Shown here piece by piece: positions 26,240-34,533 of a stretch of DNA of 64,000 nucleotides (positions are counted from its first letter, which is position 1; every line of letters starts with the position of its first letter). The notes under the pieces were generated by a model. That model saw only the letters and a program-made list of their open reading frames with translations. It did not search any database and was not told the origin of the DNA. The stretch spans positions 1 to 64,000 of the forward strand of contig NZ_FWFD01000008.1 in NCBI RefSeq assembly GCF_900163795.1. The letters are read 5' to 3'. The position numbers and the translations under genes are program-made. The stretch comes from Vagococcus fluvialis bH819. GTDB taxonomy: Bacteria; Bacillota; Bacilli; Lactobacillales; Vagococcaceae.

Positions 26240-27311
26240 TAATTTTTTTCTGCTCTTTATCATCAGATTTAAAAGCTATTTTTTTTTTTTCGTCTCTTTG
26301 ATTAGTAGATAAAATACTAGCGGGATTGGTAATCACCGATGTAAACGAACGTCCACTAAGTTGTAGATAACCAAAGAACATCATTCCTAGTAACATAAAG
26401 ACTAATAAGATTTTTGTAAAAATAGACATTTTACCAATGGCTGGACCCTTGAGCGCTGTGGCACCATGCCCTCTTTCAGAAGCGATTACTTTTAAATTCT
26501 CTTCACTGAATTCTCTTTGTTCTACTTTATACTTATCTTGGTATTTCTTCTTATCTTCAGCACTTTGTTTTTTAAACCACTCGATAAATTCTTTATAATG
26601 AGTAACTACTTCTTTTGTATCACCATATTCTCTAAGTTCCCCGTAATGAATCCAAGCGACTTTATCACATAGTTTTTCAATTTGTTGTAGAGAATGAGAA
26701 ACAAAAAAGATGGTTTTTCCTTCTGATTTAAATTTCATAATTCTTTCAACACACTTTTGGTAAAATGTATCATCACCAACAGATAGTGCTTCATCAATTA
26801 TTAAAACATCTGGATTATTATGAACAGCTATCGAAAAACCTAGCCTTGATCTCATCCCACTAGAATAATTTTTAACTGGTTGATCGATAAAATCACCTAA
26901 ATCTGCAAAAGACTGAATATCGTCCATCATATTATCAATTTCTTCGTTAGTAAAACCACTCATTAAACATTTTAATCTAATATTTTCCTTACCAGATAAT
27001 TGAGGTTTTAATCCTGCTCCAATGGCTATAATAGAAGTTTCGCCTTCAATCCTCATTTGGCCTGTACTTTGAGGAATAATTCCTGCCAAAATATTAGATA
27101 GTGTTGACTTACCTGAACCATTGATTCCAATTAAGCCGACTGCTTCTCCTGCATAAACTTTTAAATCAATTCCTTTTAATCCCCAAAAATGAGGGACACT
27201 TTTTTCTGAGAACTTGAACAGCGCTTTAATTTTATCTGATTTTTTCTTATATAAATCGTATTCTTTTGTAATCATTGTTAATTCAACTTTTACATTTTCT
27301 TCTTGTTTCAA
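26220..27311 (-). CDS. tagH: Teichoic acid ABC exporter ATPase with a C-terminal membrane anchor
   Basis: The 363-residue partner of TagG. Walker A is GINGSGKST at 62-70, the signature YSSGMRSRL is at 149-157, and Walker B IIDEALSVGDD is near 171-181. After the ATPase domain come a charged linker (245-280), one membrane helix at about 297-317 and only some 45 residues outside. B. subtilis TagH has a longer extracytoplasmic tail with an SH3-like domain, absent here. The start is TTG with AGGA upstream. It is the first gene of the tag operon and has a strong sigma-A promoter. Confidence 0.92.
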   Translation of the reverse strand: MKQEENVKVELTMITKEYDLYKKKSDKIKALFKFSEKSVPHFWGLKGIDLKVYAGEAVGLIGINGSGKSTLSNILAGIIPQSTGQMRIEGETSIIAIGAGLKPQLSGKENIRLKCLMSGFTNEEIDNMMDDIQSFADLGDFIDQPVKNYSSGMRSRLGFSIAVHNNPDVLIIDEALSVGDDTFYQKCVERIMKFKSEGKTIFFVSHSLQQIEKLCDKVAWIHYGELREYGDTKEVVTHYKEFIEWFKKQSAEDKKKYQDKYKVEQREFSEENLKVIASERGHGATALKGPAIGKMSIFTKILLVFMLLGMMFFGYLQLSGRSFTSVITNPASILSTNQRDEKKKIAFKSDDKEQKKINEIYYS

Positions 27312-27353
27312 AATTGTCTCATCCTATCTTTGTTTCATTGAAACCTCATAGAG

Positions 27354-27382
27354 ATTTTACACTAAAATTGACTTTTTTTCAA
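27354..27382 (-). promoter_or_regulatory. Sigma-A promoter of the tagHBAG operon
   Basis: TTGAAA (27377-27382), 17-bp spacer, TAAAAT (27354-27359) on the minus strand. The leader before the tagH TTG would be about 36 bases. Confidence 0.8.
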
Positions 27383-27423
27383 AATTACTTAAAAAACTTA
27401 CTATATTCTTAGGACATTATACT

Positions 27424-27474
27424 AAAAAAAGAGGGTAAAAGGTGCTTTTTTCTACCCTTTCCCTCTTATTTTTT
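27424..27474 (-). terminator. Terminator after the LCP gene
   Basis: On the minus strand AAGAGGG and CCCTCTT pair around an A-rich loop that contains a second imperfect stem (AAGGGTAG with a CTTTTACCC-like partner). A run of seven T follows. It isolates the LCP gene from the tag operon. Confidence 0.75.
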
Positions 27475-28602
27475 CTAATTTATTACTGCCATTCCATCAT
27501 TTGGAAATGTTTCTGGTGAGACTTCACCATTTGATTCAAACTTATATCCTGGTTCATCTCTTTCATCTTTTTGATCTAATCCTAATGAAAGACGCATTTT
27601 GTGGGAGATGTAATCAATACTATCTTGGTGTAAACCAACCATACTAACAATATCTCCATATTGTGGGTAGTCAAAGCTCATCCAAGAAAAAGCATGGGAT
27701 TCAAATTTATAATCTTTTGTTAAACCTGATTGAGCAATTGATAAGATTTTGTTAGAAGGCATATCTGTCTTGATATGACCATCTAAAGCTTCTAAAATAC
27801 TCTTATATTTAGCAATTGTTCCAACATCCATTGCTTTTTTCGCAATAGCTTCCACCACTTCTTGTTGTCTCTTACCACGTTCGATATCATTATCGACATA
27901 ACGTGTTCTAGAGAAAGCTAAGGCTTGTTCTCCATTTAATTTATGATGTCCTTCTTTCAGATCGACTACTTTTTTACCTTGCGAATTTTGCTCAGTTAAA
28001 GTAAATGGAACATCCATTTCAATCCCGCCAAGTGCATCTACGATATTTTCAAAGGCTTGGAAATCAGCTGTTGCGTAGTAATTAATTGGAACTTTTACTA
28101 AATTCTCAACTGCATCAATGGTTGAATCAATTCCTCCATATGCAAATGCTGAATTAATCTTATCCTTACCAACAAAATCTTTAGATTCGATACTTGCATA
28201 GGTATCACGAGGAATACTTACGATATTTACTAATTCATCTTTAGGATTGATTGTTAGAAGTAACATCGAATCCGTTCTGGCACTTCCTAACTCTCGTTCA
28301 CTGTTATCATCTAAACCTAATACTAAAATAGAAATTGGGTCTTTTTGCACATCTATCTTATCATTTTGGACACTCTTAGAAGACCTTGGTTGGTATGATT
28401 TGTTAAGAAAATCATTTGTATCCATAAGTCCTTTCACTACATAAACTAATCCACCTAAGATAGTCACCAGAAGAATGATAGTTAGGGATTGCCAAACCAG
28501 TGCAAATTTCTTTTTGGTTTTTCGCTTCTCACTTCGATTATTTACTGCTAAACTAGTTGATTCTTCGCTATTTTTTTTACTTTTATCTTTTTTTCTCGTC
28601 AA
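27475..28602 (-). CDS. LytR-CpsA-Psr (LCP) family ligase
   Basis: About 375 residues: a basic cytoplasmic N-terminus, one membrane helix near residues 34-58, then the extracytoplasmic LCP domain. Seen are ILVLGLDDN, RTDSMLLLTINP, VSIPRDTY, KINSAFAYGG, FSRTRYVDNDIERGKRQQEVV. These hold the Arg and Asp residues that bind the polyprenyl pyrophosphate. LCP enzymes transfer wall teichoic acid or capsule from lipid carrier to peptidoglycan; the neighbourhood suggests teichoic acid, capsule or both. The start is set at TTG 28602, because GGAG lies eight bases upstream of it and only two from the TTG at 28608. Confidence 0.92.
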   Translation of the reverse strand: MTRKKDKSKKNSEESTSLAVNNRSEKRKTKKKFALVWQSLTIILLVTILGGLVYVVKGLMDTNDFLNKSYQPRSSKSVQNDKIDVQKDPISILVLGLDDNSERELGSARTDSMLLLTINPKDELVNIVSIPRDTYASIESKDFVGKDKINSAFAYGGIDSTIDAVENLVKVPINYYATADFQAFENIVDALGGIEMDVPFTLTEQNSQGKKVVDLKEGHHKLNGEQALAFSRTRYVDNDIERGKRQQEVVEAIAKKAMDVGTIAKYKSILEALDGHIKTDMPSNKILSIAQSGLTKDYKFESHAFSWMSFDYPQYGDIVSMVGLHQDSIDYISHKMRLSLGLDQKDERDEPGYKFESNGEVSPETFPNDGMAVIN

Positions 28603-28718
28603 TGTCAAAACTCCTACGTTTTAAATTATTCTTCGTTAGTATAACATAGCCTATCTATCAAAAATAGATAATCCTAATTTTTTTGTACTTCTTAAAGAAT
28701 TCCTTATAATTTTCCACA

Positions 28719-28747
28719 TTGTTTCACCTATAAAATTCGTGTATAAT
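28719..28747 (+). promoter_or_regulatory. Sigma-A promoter of tagO
   Basis: TTGTTT (28719-28724), 17-bp spacer, TATAAT (28742-28747), 32 bases before the tagO ATG. An inverted repeat, TATCTAT-N5-ATAGATA (28652-28670), lies about 49 bases upstream in the shared region with the LCP gene. Confidence 0.78.
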
Positions 28748-28779
28748 GTGGTTGAATTATGAAAGTAGGTAAATAATCA

Positions 28780-29907
28780 ATGGATTTCATTTTAAAGGTA
28801 GCGCTACGTTTATTTTTAACAATGATCCTAGCCTTATTTTTAACACCTCTAGTAAAAAAATTAGCTTTTAAAATAGGTGCTGTAGATAAACCAAACGCCA
28901 GAAGGATTAATAAGGAGCCCATGCCAACAGCTGGTGGATTAGCTATTTATATTGCTTTTTCAATCTCTGTTTTGTTTTTATTTCCTGATTTAATCCCTTT
29001 TAATTATGGCTTACATCTTGTTATATCATCTGGAATTATTGTTTTAACAGGTTTAATTGACGATATTTTTGAATTAAAACCAAAGCAAAAGTTATTAGGC
29101 GTCATTGTTGCTGCTCTTTATGTTTGCTTTGTCTTTGATATCACTATGAGTACTATTACTTTACCTCATATTGGGCTTGTGCCTTTAGAATGGCTAAGTT
29201 ATCCGATCACCATTCTCTGGATTATTGGTCTAACTAATGCTGTTAATTTAGTCGATGGATTGGATGGTTTAGCTTCTGGCATCTCAATCATTGCACTAAC
29301 AACAATCGGTATTGTGGGTTATGTTGCTTCATCGACTGGAGCTGTTAAACTGCAAGTTCCATTAGCTATTTTTATTTTATTAATGAGTGTGCTAGGATTT
29401 TTCCCATTTAATTTTCATCCAGCAAAAATATTTTTAGGTGATACTGGTGCTCTTTTACTTGGATTTTTAATTTCAGTTCTATCAATCCAAGGTCTCAAAA
29501 ATGCAACATTTATCACTTTAATCACACCTCTCATTATATTAGGTGTGCCTATTACAGATACTTTGTTTGCGATGATTAGAAGATGGTTAAACAAGCGCCC
29601 CATCTCATCTGCAGATAAGATGCATTTACATCATCGACTCCTTTCTCTTGGTTTCACTCATAGAGGAGCCGTCCTTACAATCTACTGCATGGCCTTAATT
29701 TTTTCACTGATTGCTCTTTTATACATGTTTACTAACACATGGGCAACGATTCTTTTAACTATAGCTTGTCTGTTTGGTTTAGAAATATTTATTGAAATGA
29801 TTGGTTTAACGGGTGTGGATAAACAACCTCTTTTAAACTCCTTAAAGTTTCTTGGAAACAGAGCTTATCGTAAAGAAATTATAAAAAAAAGAAAAGAGCA
29901 AGATTAA
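28780..29907 (+). CDS. tagO: Undecaprenyl-phosphate GlcNAc-1-phosphate transferase
   Basis: The 375-residue polytopic enzyme of the MraY/WecA family starts wall teichoic acid synthesis, and sometimes capsule synthesis, by making GlcNAc-PP-undecaprenol. DD at 94-95 (GLIDDIFELKPKQK), NLVDGLDGLASG at 156-167, FLGDTGALLLG and the C-terminal HLHHRLLSLGF are the family's metal and substrate motifs. About eleven hydrophobic helices are visible. It is transcribed away from the LCP gene, and its stop overlaps the convergent yihY stop by three to four bases. Confidence 0.94.
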   Translation: MDFILKVALRLFLTMILALFLTPLVKKLAFKIGAVDKPNARRINKEPMPTAGGLAIYIAFSISVLFLFPDLIPFNYGLHLVISSGIIVLTGLIDDIFELKPKQKLLGVIVAALYVCFVFDITMSTITLPHIGLVPLEWLSYPITILWIIGLTNAVNLVDGLDGLASGISIIALTTIGIVGYVASSTGAVKLQVPLAIFILLMSVLGFFPFNFHPAKIFLGDTGALLLGFLISVLSIQGLKNATFITLITPLIILGVPITDTLFAMIRRWLNKRPISSADKMHLHHRLLSLGFTHRGAVLTIYCMALIFSLIALLYMFTNTWATILLTIACLFGLEIFIEMIGLTGVDKQPLLNSLKFLGNRAYRKEIIKKRKEQD

Positions 29908-29937
29908 ACATTACTGTTTTGATCTTGTTCTTTTTTG
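29893..29937. terminator. Bidirectional terminator shared by tagO and yihY
   Basis: AAGAGCAAGAT pairs with the nearly complementary GATCTTGTTCTT across both stop codons, with A and T runs outside. The last codons of both genes thus form the stem. Confidence 0.75.
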
Positions 29938-30851
29938 TTAGTTTCATTATTGTCATTTTTATCTAATTTTTTTGCTATATAGTCGCCTACTATGTTCTTT
30001 TTAGGTTCAATGGTGCCATAGTAGCGTTTCTCTAGCGTCACATTAATCACACCGCCAATAATAATTAAGGTAGCCGCTATATTTAGCCATAATATAAAGA
30101 ATATAAAACTCCCAATAAAGCCATAACTGCTAATCCTTTTTGAAAAATTATTGATATAAATCCCATAAAACTGAGTTACTCCCATCCACCCAATCGTTGT
30201 AAACAATGAGCCTGGGATAATCGTTTTAAAATGAATTTTAGCACTTGGAACATAGTAGTACAACATGGATAAAATTAAAAGTAACACAGCTGATGTTACG
30301 GGCCATTTTAACGTTTTAAATGTATTCAATATTTCTTCTGGTTGTCCAAATATTGGTAAAACATATTCTAAAATTGTTTGACCAAACCCCATGATTAGCA
30401 TCAATAAGCCTATTCCTAAAATTAAGAAAAAGACCATAAAAAATGAGAATAAGCGTCGTAAAAATTGAAATTTTTCTCGTTTCACACCATACGCTTTATC
30501 CAAACTAATTCGAATCGCGTCAATCCCTTTACTCATCGCCCAAAACGTACCGATGGCTGATATAGAAAGCAAGCTACCACTGCTTGTTTTTAGCAAACTA
30601 CTAATAGTATCTTTCATTGCACTATAGACGTCTGGTGGTAGTAGCTCTTTGATGTAAGGTAAAACACTTTTATCATTTAGATTTAAAAATGGTAGAATAT
30701 TTCCCAATGCAATAAGCAAGGGAAAAAAGGATAGAAGTAAATAGTATGTAATAACAACGGCATAGATAGCTACTTCTGACTGTTTATAAGTTTCAATAAA
30801 AGACTTAAAAAACTGCTTCCAACCGGCGTCTTTTTTCTCTTGCTCTTGCAT
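29904..30851 (-). CDS. YihY/BrkB-family membrane protein
   Basis: A 315-residue integral membrane protein with about six helices. It has the typical YihY features: VVITYYLLLSFFPLLIALG near the N-terminus, FWAMSKGIDAIRISLDKAYGV, and GWMGVTQFYGIYINNFSKR. Once labelled ribonuclease BN, the family is now regarded as membrane proteins of unclear role. The ATG at 30851 is preferred since GAGGAG is nine bases upstream; an earlier ATG overlaps that site. It follows map by fifteen bases and is probably cotranscribed. Its C-terminal tail is charged. Confidence 0.88.
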   Translation of the reverse strand: MQEQEKKDAGWKQFFKSFIETYKQSEVAIYAVVITYYLLLSFFPLLIALGNILPFLNLNDKSVLPYIKELLPPDVYSAMKDTISSLLKTSSGSLLSISAIGTFWAMSKGIDAIRISLDKAYGVKREKFQFLRRLFSFFMVFFLILGIGLLMLIMGFGQTILEYVLPIFGQPEEILNTFKTLKWPVTSAVLLLILSMLYYYVPSAKIHFKTIIPGSLFTTIGWMGVTQFYGIYINNFSKRISSYGFIGSFIFFILWLNIAATLIIIGGVINVTLEKRYYGTIEPKKNIVGDYIAKKLDKNDNNETNKKEQDQNSNV

Positions 30852-30866
30852 AAATCTACTCCTCAT

Positions 30867-31616
30867 TTAGTCTTGTAAGGTTAAAATTTTTGGTCCTTCT
30901 TTGGTAATTGCCAATGTATGTTCATATTGACAAGACAAACCACCATCTTGTGTACGTGCTGTCCAACCATTGTTATCCATCTTCATTTGCCATGTTCCAG
31001 TGTTTACCATTGGCTCAATCGTGATAACCATCCCTTGTTTTAGTCGTAGACCTTTTCCTTTTTCACCATAGTGAGGTACTTGAGGCGCTTCGTGAATCGT
31101 TGGCCCAATGCCGTGTCCGATAAAATCACGGACTACTGATAAATTTTCTGACTCCACGTAAGTTTGGATAGCGTGACCAATGTCACCAATTCGATTTCCT
31201 TCTTGTGCTTGCTCGATCCCTAAATACAAAGCTTTTTTAGTTACTTCCATTAAGTGATCAATTTCTGGTGTTGATTTTCCTACAACATAAGCCCAACATG
31301 AGTCAGACATTGCACCTTTATACTCAACACACATATCTACTTTTATTAAATCATTGTCTTTTAGTACTTCTTTTCTTGGGAATCCATGACAAATTTCATC
31401 ATTAACGCTACAACAAGTTGCATATTTATAACCTTCGAAGCCTATTTGAGCGGCAACCGCATTTTTTTCTTTAATCATATTATGAACAAACAATTCAATG
31501 TCCCAGCTTGTTATACCCGGTTTGATAAAATCACGTAAACCACGATGAACACTTGCTAAGACTTCGCCTGAATCAGCCATCATTTCTATTTCTCTCGGAG
31601 ATTTTAATGTAATCAT
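30867..31616 (-). CDS. map: Methionine aminopeptidase, type I
   Basis: The 249-residue enzyme removes the initiator methionine from new proteins. The pita-bread metalloprotease ligands are visible: VDMCVEYKGAMSDSCW (two Asp), GHGIGPTIHEAP (His), TIEPMV (Glu) and CQYEHTLAI (Glu). The start is set at ATG 31616 with GAGGGA upstream; the open frame extends 21 codons further without a ribosome site. A good sigma-A promoter lies directly upstream and diverges from the flavodoxin promoter. Confidence 0.94.
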   Translation of the reverse strand: MITLKSPREIEMMADSGEVLASVHRGLRDFIKPGITSWDIELFVHNMIKEKNAVAAQIGFEGYKYATCCSVNDEICHGFPRKEVLKDNDLIKVDMCVEYKGAMSDSCWAYVVGKSTPEIDHLMEVTKKALYLGIEQAQEGNRIGDIGHAIQTYVESENLSVVRDFIGHGIGPTIHEAPQVPHYGEKGKGLRLKQGMVITIEPMVNTGTWQMKMDNNGWTARTQDGGLSCQYEHTLAITKEGPKILTLQD

Positions 31617-31650
31617 TCTTAATTCCCTCTTTCTCTTAATTAGCATTCCC

Positions 31651-31679
31651 ATTTTAGCACAATCAGTAAGATACGCCAA
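31651..31679 (-). promoter_or_regulatory. Sigma-A promoter of map-yihY
   Basis: TTGGCG (31674-31679), 17-bp spacer, TAAAAT (31651-31656) on the minus strand, 35 bases before the map ATG. Confidence 0.72.
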
Positions 31680-31701
31680 ATAGCATCAAAAACATAAAAA
31701 A

Positions 31702-31729
31702 TTGAAAATAATGTTTATTTTGATATAAT
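31702..31729 (+). promoter_or_regulatory. Sigma-A promoter of the flavodoxin gene
   Basis: TTGAAA (31702-31707), 16-bp spacer, TATAAT (31724-31729), about 35 bases before the ATG. Confidence 0.75.
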
Positions 31730-31763
31730 TTAAGAGCATTAAATTAAGAAGGGAGTTCTTTTT

Positions 31764-32213
31764 ATGACTGTTGCTAAAATTGTTTATGCTAGCCTGACAG
31801 GTAATACTGAGGAGATTGCAGATATTGTTGCTGAGGCTTTAGAGGAAAAAAATATTGATGTTGAAATAAATGAGTGTACCCAAGTAGATGCAGCTGATTT
31901 TTTAGAGGCTGATATTTGTATCGTGGCATCTTATACTTACGATGATTTTGAGCTACCCGATGAAATCATTGATTTTCATGAAGAATTGTTAGAGCTTGAT
32001 TTGACTGGTAAAGTTTTCGGTGTAGTTGGTAGTGGCGATTCTTTTTACACTTACTTCTGCCAAGTTGTAGACCAGTTTGATAAAGCCTTTATTTCTACTG
32101 GCGCAACTAAAGGCGCTGATTCAGTAAAAGTTGAATTAGCAGCTGAGGAAGATGATATTGTTTCTTTAGAAGCTTTTGCGCAGAAACTTGTAGAAACTCA
32201 AGCCTCTTTATAG
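31764..32213 (+). CDS. Flavodoxin
   Basis: A 149-residue FMN-binding electron carrier of the cytoplasm. SLTGNTEE at residues 10-17 is the phosphate-binding loop, ASYTYDDFELPDE is the first loop over the isoalloxazine ring and GSGDSFYTYFCQ is the second. The protein is acidic and of normal length for a short-chain flavodoxin. AAGAAGGGAG precedes the ATG. It is monocistronic, bounded by its own promoter and the large hairpin after the stop. Its redox partner is not evident from the neighbourhood. Confidence 0.93.
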   Translation: MTVAKIVYASLTGNTEEIADIVAEALEEKNIDVEINECTQVDAADFLEADICIVASYTYDDFELPDEIIDFHEELLELDLTGKVFGVVGSGDSFYTYFCQVVDQFDKAFISTGATKGADSVKVELAAEEDDIVSLEAFAQKLVETQASL

Positions 32214-32233
32214 GATTATCTTGCTTATAATAA

Positions 32234-32292
32234 AGTGAGGCAAAAGTCAGTTTTATTCCAATTGCTTGGATCAAAACGACTTTTGCCTCACT
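32234..32292. repeat. Hairpin repeat, short copy C (also likely terminator)
   Basis: AGTGAGGCAAAAGTC and its perfect inverse complement enclose about 29 bases that pair partially. T-rich flanks suit termination of the flavodoxin transcript and perhaps of the TetR gene from the other side. Read on the minus strand, its first half aligns with the repeat copies at 54716-54836 and 58040-58135 (AAAAGTCGTTTTGATCC-AGCAATTGGA against AAAAGTTGTTTTGCTCT-AGCAAGTGGA). Confidence 0.75.
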
Positions 32293-32372
32293 CTTTTGTT
32301 TTTCATCAAACTATAAAAGTGCCTTTTACGAACAATAGAAAGTAAATGACAATTCTGTTTCTATTACCGAAA

Positions 32373-32945
32373 CTAGAACGATGTTATAGTGAAATTAGGA
32401 TTATTTCTTAATGACTTATTAACGATTTTTAAAATACTAACCATCTCTTCATTCGTCGCTTGAATCCTTCCACTTGTTGCTAATGATGCTAGCCCTGTTG
32501 CTGTAATCCAGTTACCTAAAAAGGCTGTATTCATTTCTTCTTCTGACATACCATTGTATTCTTCTTTTAATTTTGCTTTTTCAAGGAACATTTCTAAACC
32601 GAATTTATTCAATAACTCTCCATCAGCGTGTTCTTCAACAAATAATGCTCTAAAAAGCATTTTTTCATTTTTGGCAAACTCAACATAATTTAACGTTAAA
32701 TCTATAATTGGGTCACCAGAAATTTCTTTGTTAAATACTTCATCTCTTAAATATTTTTCAACTTCTTCAAAAAACGCTTCCCTTAAATCATCCATATTCT
32801 TAAATTCTAAATAGATGGGTTGAGTTGAGCTTTTCATTTTGCTGGCAATATTTCTTGCAGTAAAACCAGAAAAACCCTCTGTTGCGACAACTTCATGTGC
32901 AGCATTTAAAATATGCTCTCTTGTAATTGTTTTTTTTCTAGCCAC
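32373..32945 (-). CDS. TetR/AcrR-family transcriptional regulator
   Basis: The 190-residue protein has an N-terminal helix-turn-helix (TREHILNAAHEVVATEGFSGFTARNIASKM with STQPIYLEFKNMDDL after it), the standard TetR arrangement, and an all-helical ligand domain. The start is GTG 32945 because AAGGTGG lies seven bases upstream; an ATG further up has no ribosome site. It is divergent from pepS with a 240-base gap. Its target and ligand are not evident; pepS or its own gene are possible. Confidence 0.9.
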   Translation of the reverse strand: MARKKTITREHILNAAHEVVATEGFSGFTARNIASKMKSSTQPIYLEFKNMDDLREAFFEEVEKYLRDEVFNKEISGDPIIDLTLNYVEFAKNEKMLFRALFVEEHADGELLNKFGLEMFLEKAKLKEEYNGMSEEEMNTAFLGNWITATGLASLATSGRIQATNEEMVSILKIVNKSLRNNPNFTITSF

Positions 32946-33120
32946 GAGATTTCCACCTTTCTTTGTAATCACTATTTTTTATAATAAAAAAACTTTTTTG
33001 TTCTTCTATTTGTCATAATTGTATCATGAATTTTTAATAATACAAATATTTTAAATTATTTTTTGTAATTTTTTATTGTTTTTCGCCTTTTTTTATTCAG
33101 TTATTTATAAGTATAGTTAA

Positions 33121-33149
33121 TTGATATAAGCTTGTTCTTATGCTACTAT
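33121..33149 (+). promoter_or_regulatory. Sigma-A promoter of pepS
   Basis: TTGATA (33121-33126), 17-bp spacer, TACTAT (33144-33149), 37 bases before the pepS ATG. Confidence 0.7.
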
Positions 33150-33185
33150 TTATAGAAATAAATGTTTTTTAGGAGGAATTTATTC

Positions 33186-34424
33186 ATGGTATTAAAGAAC
33201 TTTGATGCGTTATTAAAAAATTATGCAAAATTGATTACAAAAGTGGGCGTTAATGTCCAAAAATCACATACGGTTGTTGTTCAAATTCAAGTTGAACAAG
33301 CACCTTTAGCACGTTATATTGTCAGTGAAGCTTATAAATTAGGAGCGAAACAAGTTATCGTTCAGTGGACAGATGATTTCATTAGTCGTGAAATGTTTGT
33401 TAATGCTGATCAAGAAATCATCGAAACAGTTCCTCAATATAAAATTGACGAGATGAATGATTGGGTCGAAAAAGGCGCTAGTCGAATTAGTGTTGTTTCT
33501 CAAAATCCTGATGCTTATGCTGGTGTTGATAACGATCGTCTATCTACTTATCAATTAGCGATGGGTAAAGCAATGATGCCTCTTCGCCAAGCAACACAAG
33601 CCAACAAAGTTAGCTGGGTAGTTGTTGCAGCGGCTGGTAGTGATTGGGCAAAAAAAGTTTTCCCTCATTTAGAATCAAATGAAGAACAAGTAGATGCTTT
33701 ATGGGAATCTATTTTTAAAGTGACTCGCATGTATGAAGCTGATCCAATTCTTGCATGGGAAAACCATGATAAATTATTAGAAAAAAAATCAGCTGAGTTA
33801 AATGCTGAACAGTTCGATGCACTTCATTACACTGCACCTGGTACTGATTTGATTATCGGTTTGCCTGAAAATCATCACTGGGAAGGTGCTGGTAGTTTAA
33901 ACGTGCGTGGCGAACGCTTTATGGCCAACATGCCTACTGAAGAAGTTTTTACCGCTCCTGATAATCGACGCATTGATGGGATCGTATCAAGCACTAAACC
34001 TTTAAGCTATTCTGGTAACACTCTAGAAAATATGACTTTTGTTTTTAAAGATGGTAAAGTGGTCGACGTTAAAGCTGAAAAAGGTGAAGAAGTATTGAAG
34101 AAACTACTTGAAACGGATGAAGGAGCTAAAAGTTTAGGTGAAGTCGCTCTTGTGCCTGATAGTTCTCAAATTTCTCAATCCGGTTTAACTTTCTTTAATA
34201 CATTGTTCGATGAAAATGCTTCTAATCACTTAGCCTTAGGATCTGCCTATGCTTTTAATATTCAAGGTGGTACTGAAATGAGTGAAGAAGAATTAATCGC
34301 TGCTGGATTAAATCGTAGTCAAACCCACGTCGATTTCATGATTGGTTCTAATAAAATGAATATTGATGGTATAAAAAAAGATGGCACTCGTGTTCCTGTA
34401 TTCAGAAATGGTGAGTGGGCATAA
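33186..34424 (+). CDS. pepS: Aminopeptidase of the M29 family (PepS/AmpS)
   Basis: The 412-residue cytoplasmic metallo-aminopeptidase has the length of streptococcal PepS (413). Visible M29 signatures include GLPENHHWEGAGSLNVRGERF, NMPTEEVFTAPDNRRIDG, HLALGSAYAF and THVDFMIGS with the His-x-Asp metal ligands near the C-terminus. It trims N-terminal residues from peptides, often arginine or aromatic ones in PepS. The start is ATG 33186 after AGGAGG; the frame opens eight codons upstream without a ribosome site. Its own promoter and terminator make it monocistronic. Confidence 0.93.
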   Translation: MVLKNFDALLKNYAKLITKVGVNVQKSHTVVVQIQVEQAPLARYIVSEAYKLGAKQVIVQWTDDFISREMFVNADQEIIETVPQYKIDEMNDWVEKGASRISVVSQNPDAYAGVDNDRLSTYQLAMGKAMMPLRQATQANKVSWVVVAAAGSDWAKKVFPHLESNEEQVDALWESIFKVTRMYEADPILAWENHDKLLEKKSAELNAEQFDALHYTAPGTDLIIGLPENHHWEGAGSLNVRGERFMANMPTEEVFTAPDNRRIDGIVSSTKPLSYSGNTLENMTFVFKDGKVVDVKAEKGEEVLKKLLETDEGAKSLGEVALVPDSSQISQSGLTFFNTLFDENASNHLALGSAYAFNIQGGTEMSEEELIAAGLNRSQTHVDFMIGSNKMNIDGIKKDGTRVPVFRNGEWA

Positions 34425-34431
34425 TCATAAA

Positions 34432-34470
34432 AAAGAGGTTGACCTAAAAATTGTCAGCCTCTTTTTTTAT
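34432..34470 (+). terminator. Terminator of pepS
   Basis: AAAGAGGTTGAC pairs with GTCAGCCTCTTT (one G-U pair) around a 9-base loop; seven T follow. Confidence 0.85.
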
Positions 34471-34533
34471 TTGTAAGTTTTAATAGTCTGGAGATAAAAA
34501 ATAACTTCGGCAGAAATAAACCAAATACTTCTA

